Shown: positions 16,628 through 25,127, counted from the stretch's first letter. The stretch: 52,435 bases of DNA from Gammaproteobacteria bacterium (GCA_009837725.1 VXSY01000026.1:1-52435); one strand, 5' to 3'. Notes: a model not told the origin generated them from the sequence alone. Numbers and translations are program-made.

Positions 16628-18016
16628 ATGAATGGATCGGTACCGATCGTGCCCACGACCCTGTTCGACAAGCTGTGGGAACGCCATTGCGTCGAGACCG
16701 CCGACGACGGCGAGAGCCTGCTGTACGTGGACCGCGTGATCATGCACGAACGCACCGGCGGCATCGCTCTCGACGCCCTGGCGCGTCGGCGGCGGGCCGT
16801 GCGTCGTCCCGATCAGGCGTTCTGCGTGGTCGATCATGTCGTGGACACCGAGCCGGGGCGCGGCGACGCGACGCGGGTACCGGGGGGCACGGATTTCATC
16901 GCAGCGCTGCGCCAAGGCGCAGCCGCTTTCGGACTGCGGATCTTCGATGTCAACGACGACGACCAAGGCATCTCCCATCTGGTGAGCGCCGAGCAAGGCA
17001 TCGCCCTGCCGGGACTGTCCCTCGTCTGTCCGGACTCGCACACCTGCACGCTCGGCGCCCTCGGCACGCTCGCCTTCGGCATCGGCACCAGCGAACTCGA
17101 ACACGTGCTGGCCACATCCACGTTGCGCATCGCCAAACCGGCCACCATGCGCGTGGTCCTGAACGGTCGGCCCAGGCTCGATGTCACCGCGAAGGATCTC
17201 GCGCTCAAGTTGATCGGCACGTTCGGCGCGGCCGGGGCGGCGGGCGCGGCCGTCGAGTTTGCCGGGCAGGCGGTCGCCGACATGGGCGTCGAGGAACGGA
17301 TGACCCTGTGCAACATGGCGACGGAGTTCGGTGCCGCGACCGCCGTCGTGGCGCCGGACGAGCAGGTGCTGTCTTCGGTTCTGGCGACGCCGATGGCGCC
17401 TGTGCCTGCGCCCGTTGCCGAGTGGAGCAGGCTCGTCACCGATCCCGGAGCGCACTTCGACCACCGTGCGGAACTCGATGCTGCACAGGTGGAGCCGCAA
17501 GTGACGTGGGGAACGTCGCCAGAGCATTGTGCGTCGGTACATGCAGCCGTGCCGCCGCCAAGCGGTGCGGCGGCGCGCCGGGCGCTCGCCTACATGGCGC
17601 TCGAACCGGGTACGCCGTTGCGTTCGGTGCCCATTGATGCCGCGTTCATCGGCTCGTGTACCAATGCGAGGATCGGCGATCTGCGCTCTGCGGCAACGGT
17701 GCTTGCGGGGCGTCGCGTCGCGCCGGGAGTCGCGGCCTTGTGCGTGCCAGGCTCGCGTCGCGTGCAACGGACGGCGGAGGCCGAAGGGCTCGACGAGGTG
17801 TTCCGAGCAGCGGGTTTCGAGTGGCGTGAACCTGGTTGCTCGATGTGCTTCTTCGCCGGCGGCGAGACGTTTGGCAGCGGCAAGCGCGTCGTCTCAACCA
17901 CCAATCGCAATTTCGAGAATCGTCAGGGGCCCGGAGTTCGCACGCACCTTGCGAGCCCGGCGGTGGTTGCCGCGTCGGCAGTGCATGGTCACATCGCCGC
18001 ACCGGATCCGGTGTAG
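16628..18016 (+). CDS. LeuC-like aconitase-family hydro-lyase, large subunit
   Basis: Large subunit of 462 aa of a two-subunit aconitase-family dehydratase/hydratase. The 4Fe-4S ligands are Cys344 (IGSCTNARIGDL), Cys404 and Cys407 (GCSMCFFAGGETF), and substrate-site residues lie in CPDSHTCTLGALG (134-146). 3-Isopropylmalate dehydratase is the closest known function by length, but no other leucine-biosynthesis gene is nearby and the setting is catabolic. Dimethylmaleate hydratase of nicotinate fermentation is built from the same subunits and is a better functional analogue. ATG at 16628 is used here; GTG at 16649, giving VPTTLFDKLW, is an equally family-like start. Paired with the small subunit at 18022. 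Confidence 0.88.
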   Translation: MNGSVPIVPTTLFDKLWERHCVETADDGESLLYVDRVIMHERTGGIALDALARRRRAVRRPDQAFCVVDHVVDTEPGRGDATRVPGGTDFIAALRQGAAAFGLRIFDVNDDDQGISHLVSAEQGIALPGLSLVCPDSHTCTLGALGTLAFGIGTSELEHVLATSTLRIAKPATMRVVLNGRPRLDVTAKDLALKLIGTFGAAGAAGAAVEFAGQAVADMGVEERMTLCNMATEFGAATAVVAPDEQVLSSVLATPMAPVPAPVAEWSRLVTDPGAHFDHRAELDAAQVEPQVTWGTSPEHCASVHAAVPPPSGAAARRALAYMALEPGTPLRSVPIDAAFIGSCTNARIGDLRSAATVLAGRRVAPGVAALCVPGSRRVQRTAEAEGLDEVFRAAGFEWREPGCSMCFFAGGETFGSGKRVVSTTNRNFENRQGPGVRTHLASPAVVAASAVHGHIAAPDPV

Positions 18017-18021
18017 CGTCC

Positions 18022-18642
18022 ATGGTTCCCCTTACGGTTCATTCGGGTGTCGCGGTGCCGCTGCTGCGGGCGAATGTCGACACCGACGCGATCATTCCAT
18101 CGCGTGAAGTGCGCCGGGTGTCGAGAACCGGATTGGGGGACGGCCTGTTCGCCAATTGGCGCTACGTGGACGGGCAGACGGGCCGCCCCGATCCCGAATT
18201 CGTCCTGAACCGGCCCGAACGGGCTGGCGCCAGCATTCTGCTCGGCGGCCCCAACTTCGGCTGCGGCTCCTCCCGGGAGTATGCCGTTTGGGCTCTCGCC
18301 GAATTCGGCATCCGCGTGATCGTGGCACCCGATTTCGGGCCGATTTTTCGCAAGAACTGCGTCGCGAACGGCCTGCTGCCTGCGGGCGTGCCCATGGCGG
18401 CGGTGCGCGAACTCGCCGCGTGGAGCGACCGGGATCCACAGCACAACCGGCTCACCGTGGACCTCGTCGCAGCCCGGATCAAGGGGGCCGGGGAGCCCGT
18501 GCCCTTCGACGTCTCCCGCGCGGCCCGCATCCGGCTGTTGCGCGGGCTTGACGACATCGCCATGACAGACTGTCGTGCCGCTGCCATCGATGCCTTCGAG
18601 GCGGAGCGCTTCGCTGCGGAGCCTTGGGTGCGACTACCGTAG
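18022..18642 (+). CDS. LeuD-like aconitase-family hydro-lyase, small subunit
   Basis: Swivel-domain small subunit of 206 aa. ANVDTDAIIPSRE near the N terminus and the substrate loop GGPNFGCGSSREYAVWAL are hallmark LeuD motifs. It starts 5 bp after the stop of the large-subunit gene and together they would form one hydro-lyase acting on a branched malate/maleate. Length is normal for LeuD. Downstream is a 126-bp convergent gap to the MFS transporter gene in which I find no clear terminator. I leave the symbol empty because a role in leucine synthesis is not supported by the neighbours. Confidence 0.9.
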   Translation: MVPLTVHSGVAVPLLRANVDTDAIIPSREVRRVSRTGLGDGLFANWRYVDGQTGRPDPEFVLNRPERAGASILLGGPNFGCGSSREYAVWALAEFGIRVIVAPDFGPIFRKNCVANGLLPAGVPMAAVRELAAWSDRDPQHNRLTVDLVAARIKGAGEPVPFDVSRAARIRLLRGLDDIAMTDCRAAAIDAFEAERFAAEPWVRLP

Positions 18643-18768
18643 CCAAGGCGTGGGCACCCCGAGCTTTGGGAAAGCCCCACTCGCGAGGCGACGCACTCGA
18701 ACGATTCGCCGACACGTTTCTCCCGTGGTGTGCCCGGGCGGACCTACAAGGCCGTCAAGATCATCTTG

Positions 18769-20121
18769 TCATCCCGTCTCGCCGATGTCCTGTTCGAGCG
18801 CTCGGCGGTAGAGCCTCAGGGTGACCGGGGCGAGGGCCAGCACGGGGCCGCCGAACAGCAGCGGCAGCAAGGCCACGCTGTAGCGGACGCCGTCGACGCC
18901 GAACACCATGTCGTTCAAGGCGCCGACCAGGGTCGGGCCGAGCATCAGGCCAGCGAGGCTGATCGCCATGTAGTAGAACGCGACGACCTGGGCGCGGATG
19001 CGCGGCGGCGCGATCGGCAGCAGCGCGGTCACGGAGGTAGCCGTGACGAAGGCAAGGCCGGCATTGCCGAGGGTGAGTAGGCTGAAGGCGGCCCAAGCGT
19101 TGTCGAGCAGCGGGCCGATGACGCAGGGCGGCACCCCAAGCGCCAGCCCGTACAAGGCAATGCGCATGGGCGCGTCGCGGTGGCCGCGTGAGGTGAAGCG
19201 GTCGGACAGTGCGCCAGCCAGGTTGACCGACAGCGGGCCCACTATCACTAGGGCAATGCCGTTTGCGAGAGCGAACTCCTCGACCGACCATCCCCAAGTG
19301 CGGGCAAACGTCACCGCCAGCCAGCCGTGGCTATAGGCGATGATGGTCATCACGCAGAACACCGAAAGAAAGGTCGCGAACACGGCGCCGTGCCGCGCCA
19401 CGTGAGCGAACATATGCCCGAGGTGACCCCCGGCGGCGGTGTCGATGCGTTGCGGTTCCCTTACGAACAGGAACAGCGCGCCCAGAACGACGCCGGGAAG
19501 CCCCACCACCAGGAACGCCGTCTGCCAGCCGGCGAGTGGACCGAGCAGGGGCCAGTCAATGGTGTTGCCGCTACCCACCCAAGCCAGCACGGCCGCTCCG
19601 AGCAGCGAGGCCAGACCCATGCCGAGTGAGATGGCGCTTGAATAGAAGGCGATCGGTTTGCCCCTGCGCTCTTCCGGGTAGGAGTCGGAAATGAGCGACA
19701 TTGCACATGGACTCAGGGTCGCTTCCCCGACCCCCACTGACATGCGCGCGACAAAGAGCTGCCCGAAGTTGCGGGCGAGTCCCGATAGCGCTGTCGCAGC
19801 GGACCAGAGGGTGATTCCGGCTGCGACGATCCAGGTGCGGCGCTTGCGGTCCGCGAGGTAGCCGAGCGGGAGGCCCATCGTCGCATAGAAGATCGCGAAC
19901 GCGGGCCCGAGGAGGAGACCAATCTGGAAGTCGGAGAGTTCAAGGTCGGCCTTGATCGGGTCTATCAAGAGGCCAAGGATGTTTCGGTCCACGAACGACA
20001 CGACGTAGGCGATCGTCAGCAGCGAGACCATGTACCAAGCGCGTGCCGGCCTCGGATAGGCCATCGGTCTTGCCCCTTCGGTCTGGTCGGTGGCGTTCTC
20101 GACTCCGCTCGCGGCGCTCAT
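18769..20121 (-). CDS. MFS transporter, spinster-like
   Basis: Major facilitator of 450 aa with about 12 hydrophobic segments. The N-terminal YVVSFVDRNILGLL and the loop 2-3 region GYLADRKRRTWIV are typical of the spinster-like/anion-cation symporter branch. It would move an organic acid or drug-like metabolite across the inner membrane and is the only inner-membrane carrier in the island. It overlaps the upstream VOC gene by 4 bp, so it is the last gene of the CaiB-DUF1330-VOC operon. Substrate cannot be predicted, but the position suggests import of the island's substrate after TonB-dependent uptake. Confidence 0.9.
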   Translation of the reverse strand: MSAASGVENATDQTEGARPMAYPRPARAWYMVSLLTIAYVVSFVDRNILGLLIDPIKADLELSDFQIGLLLGPAFAIFYATMGLPLGYLADRKRRTWIVAAGITLWSAATALSGLARNFGQLFVARMSVGVGEATLSPCAMSLISDSYPEERRGKPIAFYSSAISLGMGLASLLGAAVLAWVGSGNTIDWPLLGPLAGWQTAFLVVGLPGVVLGALFLFVREPQRIDTAAGGHLGHMFAHVARHGAVFATFLSVFCVMTIIAYSHGWLAVTFARTWGWSVEEFALANGIALVIVGPLSVNLAGALSDRFTSRGHRDAPMRIALYGLALGVPPCVIGPLLDNAWAAFSLLTLGNAGLAFVTATSVTALLPIAPPRIRAQVVAFYYMAISLAGLMLGPTLVGALNDMVFGVDGVRYSVALLPLLFGGPVLALAPVTLRLYRRALEQDIGETG

Positions 20122-20558
20122 CGCGGTGCCTGCCGGTCGATGCGATAGATGACGGCGAGGTTGCCGTCGGGGTCGAGGAGACCGGCTTCGCGGCCGATCC
20201 GGCCGTCGTGCGTCACCAAGCGCTCCTCTGGAAATACGTGGAAGCTGTGGGCGTTGGCGCGTTCGAGCACGCCTTCAAAGTCCTTCACCTCGATGACGAT
20301 CGCGCTGCGCCGCGGCGCCGCCTGGACCGGCAGATCGGCGACCTCGGTGAGCGCCATGACCCGTTCCTCGCTTGGCGTGTCGAGCGTCGCGAAACCCACC
20401 GGTTGGCTGGGATCGAGTCCGAACACCTCGTGCGAATAGCTGGTCTGCTGCGGCGCTTGGGTGAACGCGACGCGGAAGCCGAGCACGTCGCGGTAGAACG
20501 GCAGCGCTGCTTCTATGCTCCGGACCACATAGTTGGCACGCTGGAAGCGCAGGCTCAT
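20118..20558 (-). CDS. Small VOC superfamily protein
   Basis: VOC/glyoxalase-fold protein of 146 aa. The start ATG (20558) has GGAGGA 7 nt upstream. The RANYVVRSIEAALPFYRDVLGF block and the C-terminal GLLDPDGNLAVIYRI are diagnostic of VOC proteins; the usual C-terminal metal Glu is replaced here by Val (LAVIYRI), so metal binding may differ from glyoxalase I. It lies between a small uncertain ORF and the MFS gene in one operon. Enzymatic role unknown. Confidence 0.85.
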   Translation of the reverse strand: MSLRFQRANYVVRSIEAALPFYRDVLGFRVAFTQAPQQTSYSHEVFGLDPSQPVGFATLDTPSEERVMALTEVADLPVQAAPRRSAIVIEVKDFEGVLERANAHSFHVFPEERLVTHDGRIGREAGLLDPDGNLAVIYRIDRQAPR

Positions 20559-20732
20559 GGCGAATCCTCCGTCTCGTCGATGGGGTTGACTTGGTTTGCA
20601 TTCGAAAAGGGGCCGTCGGGGTCGAGTACCCGCACTTTGGTGCAATGGCGCAGCTCGCTCTGGCGCGCGCCGAGTTCTTGCGCCCGGCGGGCGCTCTCCC
20701 GGCTTGACCGTGATGGCAAACGGCTCGGTCAT
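20555..20732 (-). CDS. Possible small coupled gene with an apparent frameshift
   Basis: An ATG at 20732 overlaps the DUF1330 stop (ATGA) and reads MTEPFAITVKPGE with good codon usage. After about 13 codons the coding signal moves to the +1 frame, which reads ESARRAQELGARQSEL, then KVRVLDPDGPFSNANQ, and ends in a TGA that overlaps the VOC start (ATGA again). The second frame alone could use a TTG at 20719 and give 54 aa. The joined product would be about 59 aa. The switch point is near 20698-20705 (CCGGGAGAGC). It may be a real small gene with a sequencing or assembly error, or a decayed gene. The family is not recognised. Confidence 0.4.
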
Positions 20733-21025
20733 GGGGCGGGCGCCTCGACGATCAGCACTTGGCAGTCGGCAATGCCTTCGCGCAGCGTGCGCGCTTCGGC
20801 GTACTCCGGCGAGTTCCAGAACGCGAGCGCTGCGGTCCGGTCCGGCCAGCGCGACACCACTACGGAGCCGCCGGGATGTTCGCCCTCGAGCACCTCGGCG
20901 CCGGGCGCGCGCAGGACGTATTCGCCGCCAAAGCGTTCGGTCAGCGCGGCGGCGGCCGGCGCGTAGCCGCTGAGGAACCGCGCCCGGTCGTGAATCTGGG
21001 CCGTCACGATGAGATATGCCGCCAT
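20729..21025 (-). CDS. DUF1330 family protein
   Basis: Small 98-aa protein of the ferredoxin-like dimeric alpha/beta barrel type (DUF1330). It begins MAAYLIVTAQIHDRARF and has the family block VLEGEHPGGSVVVSRWPD followed by AALAFWNSPEYAEAR. The start has an AAGGAGGAGG ribosome-binding site. DUF1330 proteins are common beside CoA-dependent catabolic genes but have no settled function; a role as a small isomerase or chaperone for a reactive intermediate is possible. It follows the CaiB gene by 25 bp and is coupled to the next small ORF. Confidence 0.88.
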   Translation of the reverse strand: MAAYLIVTAQIHDRARFLSGYAPAAAALTERFGGEYVLRAPGAEVLEGEHPGGSVVVSRWPDRTAALAFWNSPEYAEARTLREGIADCQVLIVEAPAP

Positions 21026-21050
21026 GAGTGGAAACGCCTCCTCCTTCCTG

Positions 21051-22304
21051 TCAGGTCTCTAGGATGACGCCGTCGTCGATCAGGGCCTCGATCTGGTCCG
21101 GACCGTGACCGGCGGCGTGCGCCGCCTCCCGCGAGTGCTCGCCGATGCGCGGCAGGTGATGCCGCAACTCGAACCGCCTCCCCGCCATCTCAAGCGGCAG
21201 CTTGGGTAGTTTCGCGGTGTCGCCGGCATGAGCGCCGTCGGCGAGGCGCACGTGTGCGAGCCCGGCATGCGCGAGGTGGGGATCCTCGAACAGGTCCGAT
21301 GGCTTGTTGATCTCGGCGAACGGCATCCCTGCTCGGGCGAGCCGCACGCCGGCGTCGGCGCGGTCGAGTGTCGCGAAGAGCTCGCGCAGCACGGGCATGA
21401 AGCGGTCGCGGGCGGCGACTCGGCCGGCATTGCTCGCCAGAGCGGCATCGGTCGCTAGCGCGTCAAGCCCGAAGTCCGCGCAGAAACGACGCCACTGGGT
21501 GTCGCTGACGACGGCGACGAAAAGCTGGCCGTCAGCGCAGTCGAACAGATCGTAAACGCCCCATGCGGCGCGCCGCACCGACATGGGTGCGGGTTCTTCG
21601 CCAAGCACCGCCTGTTGCGCCATGTGCTGGCCGACGAGGAACGCCGTGGTCTCGAACAGGGCGCTCGTGACATGCTGGCCGCGACCCGTCACGTTGCGTT
21701 GGGCCAGCGCGGCCAGGATTGCGATCGCTCCGAACATGCCGCCGGTGATGTCGACGATGGACGAACCCGCGCGCATCGGCCTTCCCGGCAGTCCGGTCAT
21801 GTAGGCGAGTCCGCCCATCATCTGCGTGACCTCGTCGAGCGCCACGCGGTCGGCGTACGGCCCGCCCAGGAAGCCCTTCAGGCTGCAGTACACGAGCCGC
21901 GGGTTGCGCTGGGAAAGTACGGCGTAGCCGAAACCGAGGCGCTCCATGGCGCCTGGCCGGAAATTCTCGAGCACGACGTCGGCGGCATCGACGAGGCTGT
22001 GTACCAGTTCGCGCCCCTGCGGCGCCTTCAGGTCGGCGCAGAGGCTGCGCTTGTTGCGGTTGTACATGGCGAAGTAGCCGCCGCCGGAACCGGTCAGGCG
22101 CCGGGTGTTGTCGCCGCCGGGCGGCTCGACCTTCAGCACGTCGGCGCCGAGATCCGCGAGGATCACGCCAGTGGCCGGACCCATCACCATGTGCGAGAAC
22201 TCGACGACGTGCAGCCCCTCGAGCGGCAAGGCGTGCTCCGCAACCCCGTCTGGCGATGCATTGCCCGCTCGACCGTCCGTGATGTCGTGACCATCGGGGG
22301 CCAT
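21051..22304 (-). CDS. CaiB/BaiF class III CoA-transferase (second copy)
   Basis: CoA-transferase of 417 aa with the catalytic Asp185 in SSIVDITGGMFG. Family motifs ADLGADVLKVEPPGGD and YNRNKRSLCADLK are clear. It is only distantly similar to the first copy (7464-8633), so the two probably act on different acids. It is the first gene of the minus operon ending with the MFS transporter. Divergent from it, 70 bp away, is the HMG-CoA-lyase-like gene; a CoA-transferase paired with such a lyase is the arrangement used to cleave 3-hydroxy-3-methyl or citramalyl-type thioesters. Confidence 0.93.
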   Translation of the reverse strand: MAPDGHDITDGRAGNASPDGVAEHALPLEGLHVVEFSHMVMGPATGVILADLGADVLKVEPPGGDNTRRLTGSGGGYFAMYNRNKRSLCADLKAPQGRELVHSLVDAADVVLENFRPGAMERLGFGYAVLSQRNPRLVYCSLKGFLGGPYADRVALDEVTQMMGGLAYMTGLPGRPMRAGSSIVDITGGMFGAIAILAALAQRNVTGRGQHVTSALFETTAFLVGQHMAQQAVLGEEPAPMSVRRAAWGVYDLFDCADGQLFVAVVSDTQWRRFCADFGLDALATDAALASNAGRVAARDRFMPVLRELFATLDRADAGVRLARAGMPFAEINKPSDLFEDPHLAHAGLAHVRLADGAHAGDTAKLPKLPLEMAGRRFELRHHLPRIGEHSREAAHAAGHGPDQIEALIDDGVILET

Positions 22305-22327
22305 CTGGTCGCCTCATTCACTGTGGC

Positions 22328-22357
22328 AATGTCATTATGATATAACATTAGGACATT
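22328..22357 (+). promoter_or_regulatory. Shared island element, site C, inside a 30-bp palindrome
   Basis: The 17-bp element TGATATAACATTAGGAC is at 22338-22354. It is centred in a 30-bp imperfect palindrome bounded by AATGTC and GACATT, in which 12 of 15 base pairs are symmetric. It matches site D at 14 of 17 positions. It lies between the second CaiB gene (minus, 22304) and the HMG-CoA-lyase-like gene (plus, 22375). TATAAC at 22341 with TTCACT 18 bp upstream could be the plus-strand promoter, in which case a bound regulator would block it. Confidence 0.65.
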
Positions 22358-22374
22358 TGGTGAACGGAAGTCGC

Positions 22375-23340
22375 ATGGCCCCGGCGGAACGGACGGTCGA
22401 CGTAGTCATCAGCGAGGTGGGAACCCGTGACGGTTTGCAGAACGTCGACACCATCATGGCCACCGACGCCAAGAAGGCTTGGATTGCCGCCGAGGCCGCC
22501 GCCGGCGTGCCCGAGATCGAGGTCGGTTCGTTCGTGCCGGCACGTCTCTTGCCGCAGCTTGCAGACACGGCAGAGGTGGTCGCCTTCGCCCGGACCCTGC
22601 CGGACTTGAGCGTGGCGGTGCTCGCACCGAACCTGCATGGCGTACGCGCAGCGCTCGACAGCGGCGCCCACCGGATATCGGTGCCGCTGTCGGTGAGCGA
22701 GACGCACAGCCTCGCCAACGTCCGCAGGTCGCACGCGCGGATGTTCGAAGAGATCGCCGCGATGGTCGCCGCCATCGCCGAGCAACCCGCCGACGCACGC
22801 CCGGCGTTCGAGGTGTCACTGTCCACGGCGTTCGGCTGCACGCTCGAGGGCCCGGTGTCGGAGGATCGCGTGGTCGAGATGGCGGAGCGCGCGATCGCCC
22901 TCGGCGCCGACGAGGTGGGGCTGTCCGACACCACCGGCTACGGCAACCCGGCGCAGGTGAAGCGGCTCACGCGGCGCATACACGCCGCGGTTGGAACGGA
23001 GCGGCTTACCGGCATTCATCTCCACAACACCCGTGGCCAAGGTCTTGCCAACGTCATGGCGGCGCTCGATGCGGGCCTGACCACCATCGATAGTTCGCTA
23101 GGCGGCCTCGGCGGCTGTCCATTTGCACCGGGGGCAAGCGGCAACATCGTCACCGAGGACCTCGTGTTCCTGCTCGAGGCGATGGGATTGTGCACCGGCA
23201 TCGATGTCGAGCGGCTGCTCCTCGTCCGTGCTGACGTGCAGGCGGCGCTCCCGGACGAGACCCTTTACGGATTCGTTGCCGATGCAGGCCTGCCGAAGGG
23301 GTTCGCCTACGCCCCCGCTCGGCACCGGCGGTCTGCCTAA
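22375..23340 (+). CDS. HMG-CoA lyase-like aldolase
   Basis: HMGL-like TIM-barrel lyase of 321 aa. It keeps the catalytic/metal motif GTRDGLQN (R18, D19), the metal histidines in GIHLHNTRGQG (215 and 217) and the signature GLGGCPFAPGASGN, where Cys248 is the mobile-loop cysteine of HMG-CoA lyase. It would split a 3-hydroxy-3-alkylglutaryl- or malyl-type CoA ester into two smaller units. The ATG at 22375 has GGAAG at good spacing; TTG at 22357 and GTG at 22360 are upstream alternatives. It leads the plus operon with the nitrilase-like and exported VOC genes. No leucine-degradation genes (acyl-CoA carboxylase, methylglutaconyl hydratase) are adjacent. Confidence 0.92.
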   Translation: MAPAERTVDVVISEVGTRDGLQNVDTIMATDAKKAWIAAEAAAGVPEIEVGSFVPARLLPQLADTAEVVAFARTLPDLSVAVLAPNLHGVRAALDSGAHRISVPLSVSETHSLANVRRSHARMFEEIAAMVAAIAEQPADARPAFEVSLSTAFGCTLEGPVSEDRVVEMAERAIALGADEVGLSDTTGYGNPAQVKRLTRRIHAAVGTERLTGIHLHNTRGQGLANVMAALDAGLTTIDSSLGGLGGCPFAPGASGNIVTEDLVFLLEAMGLCTGIDVERLLLVRADVQAALPDETLYGFVADAGLPKGFAYAPARHRRSA

Positions 23341-23376
23341 ACTCTCGGCAACTCGGGCGAATCGACGAGAAGGCGG

Positions 23377-24417
23377 ATGCAAAGGTACGCGGCGCTAGCG
23401 CTGCAGATGCACGTGGAGTCGGTTGCCGGCCTGCCGGACGTCGCCTCCTGTCGAGCCCGCATCTCCCAATCCCTGGAACGGATGGCGGCTCAGGTCGCAG
23501 CGAGCAAGGCATTCATAGGCCCACAAGTCCGGCTCGTGGTGTTGCCCGAGTACTTCCTGACCGGCTATCCCATGGGGGGCGCCGCCGCTTCGTGGCGGGC
23601 GCGAGGCTGCGTGGCGGTGGATGGTCCGGAATACGAGCGCATCGCCGAGGTTGCCGCCTCGAACGGCGTGTTTCTGTCCGGCAACCTGTACGAAGCCGAT
23701 GAGCACTTTCCGGACCTCTACTTCCAGACCAGCTTCATCGCCGACGATGCCGGCGCGATCGTGCTTCGCTACCGGCGCCTCATCTCGCAGTTCGGGCCGA
23801 CCCCATACGATGTGCTCGACCGTTACCTCGACGTGTACGGTGCGGACAGTCTGTTCCCGGTGGCCGACACGCGTCTCGGGCGCCTCGCTGCGGTCGCTTC
23901 GGAGGAGATCGTCTTCCCGGAGATCGCCCGTGCGTTGGCACTCCGCGGCGCCGAGGTGCTCTGCCACTCTTCGTCAGAGATCGCGAGCTCGGCGCTGACG
24001 CCAAAAAACGTCGCCAAGCGGGCGCGCGCCTACGAGAACCACGTTTACGTCGTGTCCGCCAATTCTGCCGGCTTGGGCGGCATCGACTTGCCCAACGCGT
24101 CGGTGGACGGCGCCTCGCAAGTCGTGGACTACGAGGGGCGGGTGCTGGTGGAGGCCGCCAGCGGTGAGTCGATGGCCGCCCACACGGACATCGATCTGGA
24201 CGCGCTTCGGGCCTATCGGCGTCGCCCGGGCATGTTCAACGTGTTTTCCCGCCAGCGTCTCGCGCTCTTCCGCGATGTTTACGCGACTGCCGAAATCCAG
24301 CCCGAGAACGGCCTGCTCGACGGCACGGGCCGCGTCGTGGCGCCTGCCGCGGACTACTTCCGTTCCGCCCAGCGCGAGACAATCGCCGCGCTCCTTGAGC
24401 GCGGCCTCCTGACGTAG
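23377..24417 (+). CDS. Nitrilase-superfamily protein with substituted catalytic residues
   Basis: Carbon-nitrogen hydrolase fold of 346 aa. The catalytic Glu58 (VVLPEYFLTGYP) is present. At the Lys motif the sequence is LRYRRLIS (131-135 region), with Arg where nitrilases have Lys. At the nucleophile motif, normally C-Y-D before xxFPE, the sequence is ASEEIVFPE (174-182), so Ser175 aligns with the catalytic Cys. The fold and flanking motifs (RGAEVLCHSSSE) are intact. Either a distinct subfamily uses another chemistry or the protein is not a classical amide/nitrile hydrolase. It starts 36 bp after the HMG-CoA-lyase-like gene in the same operon. Confidence 0.8.
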   Translation: MQRYAALALQMHVESVAGLPDVASCRARISQSLERMAAQVAASKAFIGPQVRLVVLPEYFLTGYPMGGAAASWRARGCVAVDGPEYERIAEVAASNGVFLSGNLYEADEHFPDLYFQTSFIADDAGAIVLRYRRLISQFGPTPYDVLDRYLDVYGADSLFPVADTRLGRLAAVASEEIVFPEIARALALRGAEVLCHSSSEIASSALTPKNVAKRARAYENHVYVVSANSAGLGGIDLPNASVDGASQVVDYEGRVLVEAASGESMAAHTDIDLDALRAYRRRPGMFNVFSRQRLALFRDVYATAEIQPENGLLDGTGRVVAPAADYFRSAQRETIAALLERGLLT

Positions 24418-24463
24418 GGGCGCTGACGCGGCAACCCACTAGCACAGATTAGGATAGTTCGCC

Positions 24464-25081
24464 ATGAAAAACACGGTGTACCGGCGTTGGATGCTGCCAT
24501 CGCTCCTTGCTCTCCTGATGGCGGTCGGTGGCGGCACAGCCGCCGGCGCCGGTGAAAGCGGTTCGAGGGCTGGGCCGGGGGATGCCAACGCAACCCCCGA
24601 GCCGTTGACGCTCCGGCGGCAAACGCTGATCGTGCGGGACATCGAACGGTCGTTGCGACTGTACCGCGACGCTATCGGCATGGAGGTCATCTACGACAAC
24701 ATCATTCGCCGAGCGCATGCCACCGAGGACCGCGATCAGGCCATCCGGCTGGTCTTCCTGAAGGCGAGCAACGACTTCATCGGTGTTCTGGGCCTCGTGG
24801 ACTATGAGTACGGGAACCCGGAGCATCCGGTTCACGTCAAGCCGGTTCGCAAGGAGGGTTTCACGCCTGGCAACTCGGTGGTGCTCTTCAACACCACCGA
24901 ACTCGAGAAGCGATGGCATTTGATCGAAGCCGTCGAGGGCGTTGAGGTGATCACTGGTCCCTCCTATCGGGAATACCCGTCCTACGACGGCACCAGCACC
25001 ATCCGCGTCAACGTCACCACGTTCTACGATCCGGACGGCTTCCTCGTGGAGTTCAACCAGCCGCTCGATCCGATCCATTAG
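24464..25081 (+). CDS. Exported VOC superfamily protein
   Basis: VOC protein of 205 aa with an N-terminal signal peptide: basic MKNTVYRRWMLP, a hydrophobic SLLALLMAVGGG core and a likely cleavage near AAGAG, about residue 29. The mature part begins LTLRRQTLIVRDIERSLRLY and ends FYDPDGFLVEFNQP with a C-terminal metal Glu, as in glyoxalase-fold enzymes. Periplasmic VOC proteins are unusual; it could process or bind the substrate before uptake into the cytoplasm. Third gene of the operon; it converges on the GntR gene. Confidence 0.85.
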   Translation: MKNTVYRRWMLPSLLALLMAVGGGTAAGAGESGSRAGPGDANATPEPLTLRRQTLIVRDIERSLRLYRDAIGMEVIYDNIIRRAHATEDRDQAIRLVFLKASNDFIGVLGLVDYEYGNPEHPVHVKPVRKEGFTPGNSVVLFNTTELEKRWHLIEAVEGVEVITGPSYREYPSYDGTSTIRVNVTTFYDPDGFLVEFNQPLDPIH

Positions 25082-25127
25082 CCTGCGTGCTCACGTTGGC
25101 TCACAGCGGTGGCTGAGCCTGTCTCAC

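Noticed and set aside
16628-18642. Leucine biosynthesis leuCD
   Set aside because: No leuA or leuB is nearby and all neighbours are catabolic, so a hydratase for a branched maleate or malate is preferred. Not excluded.
18624-18824. A 66-codon plus-strand frame after the LeuD-like gene
   Set aside because: It begins inside the LeuD-like gene and runs into the MFS gene on the other strand. It reads in part like protein but matches nothing I know, so I treat it as chance or a remnant.
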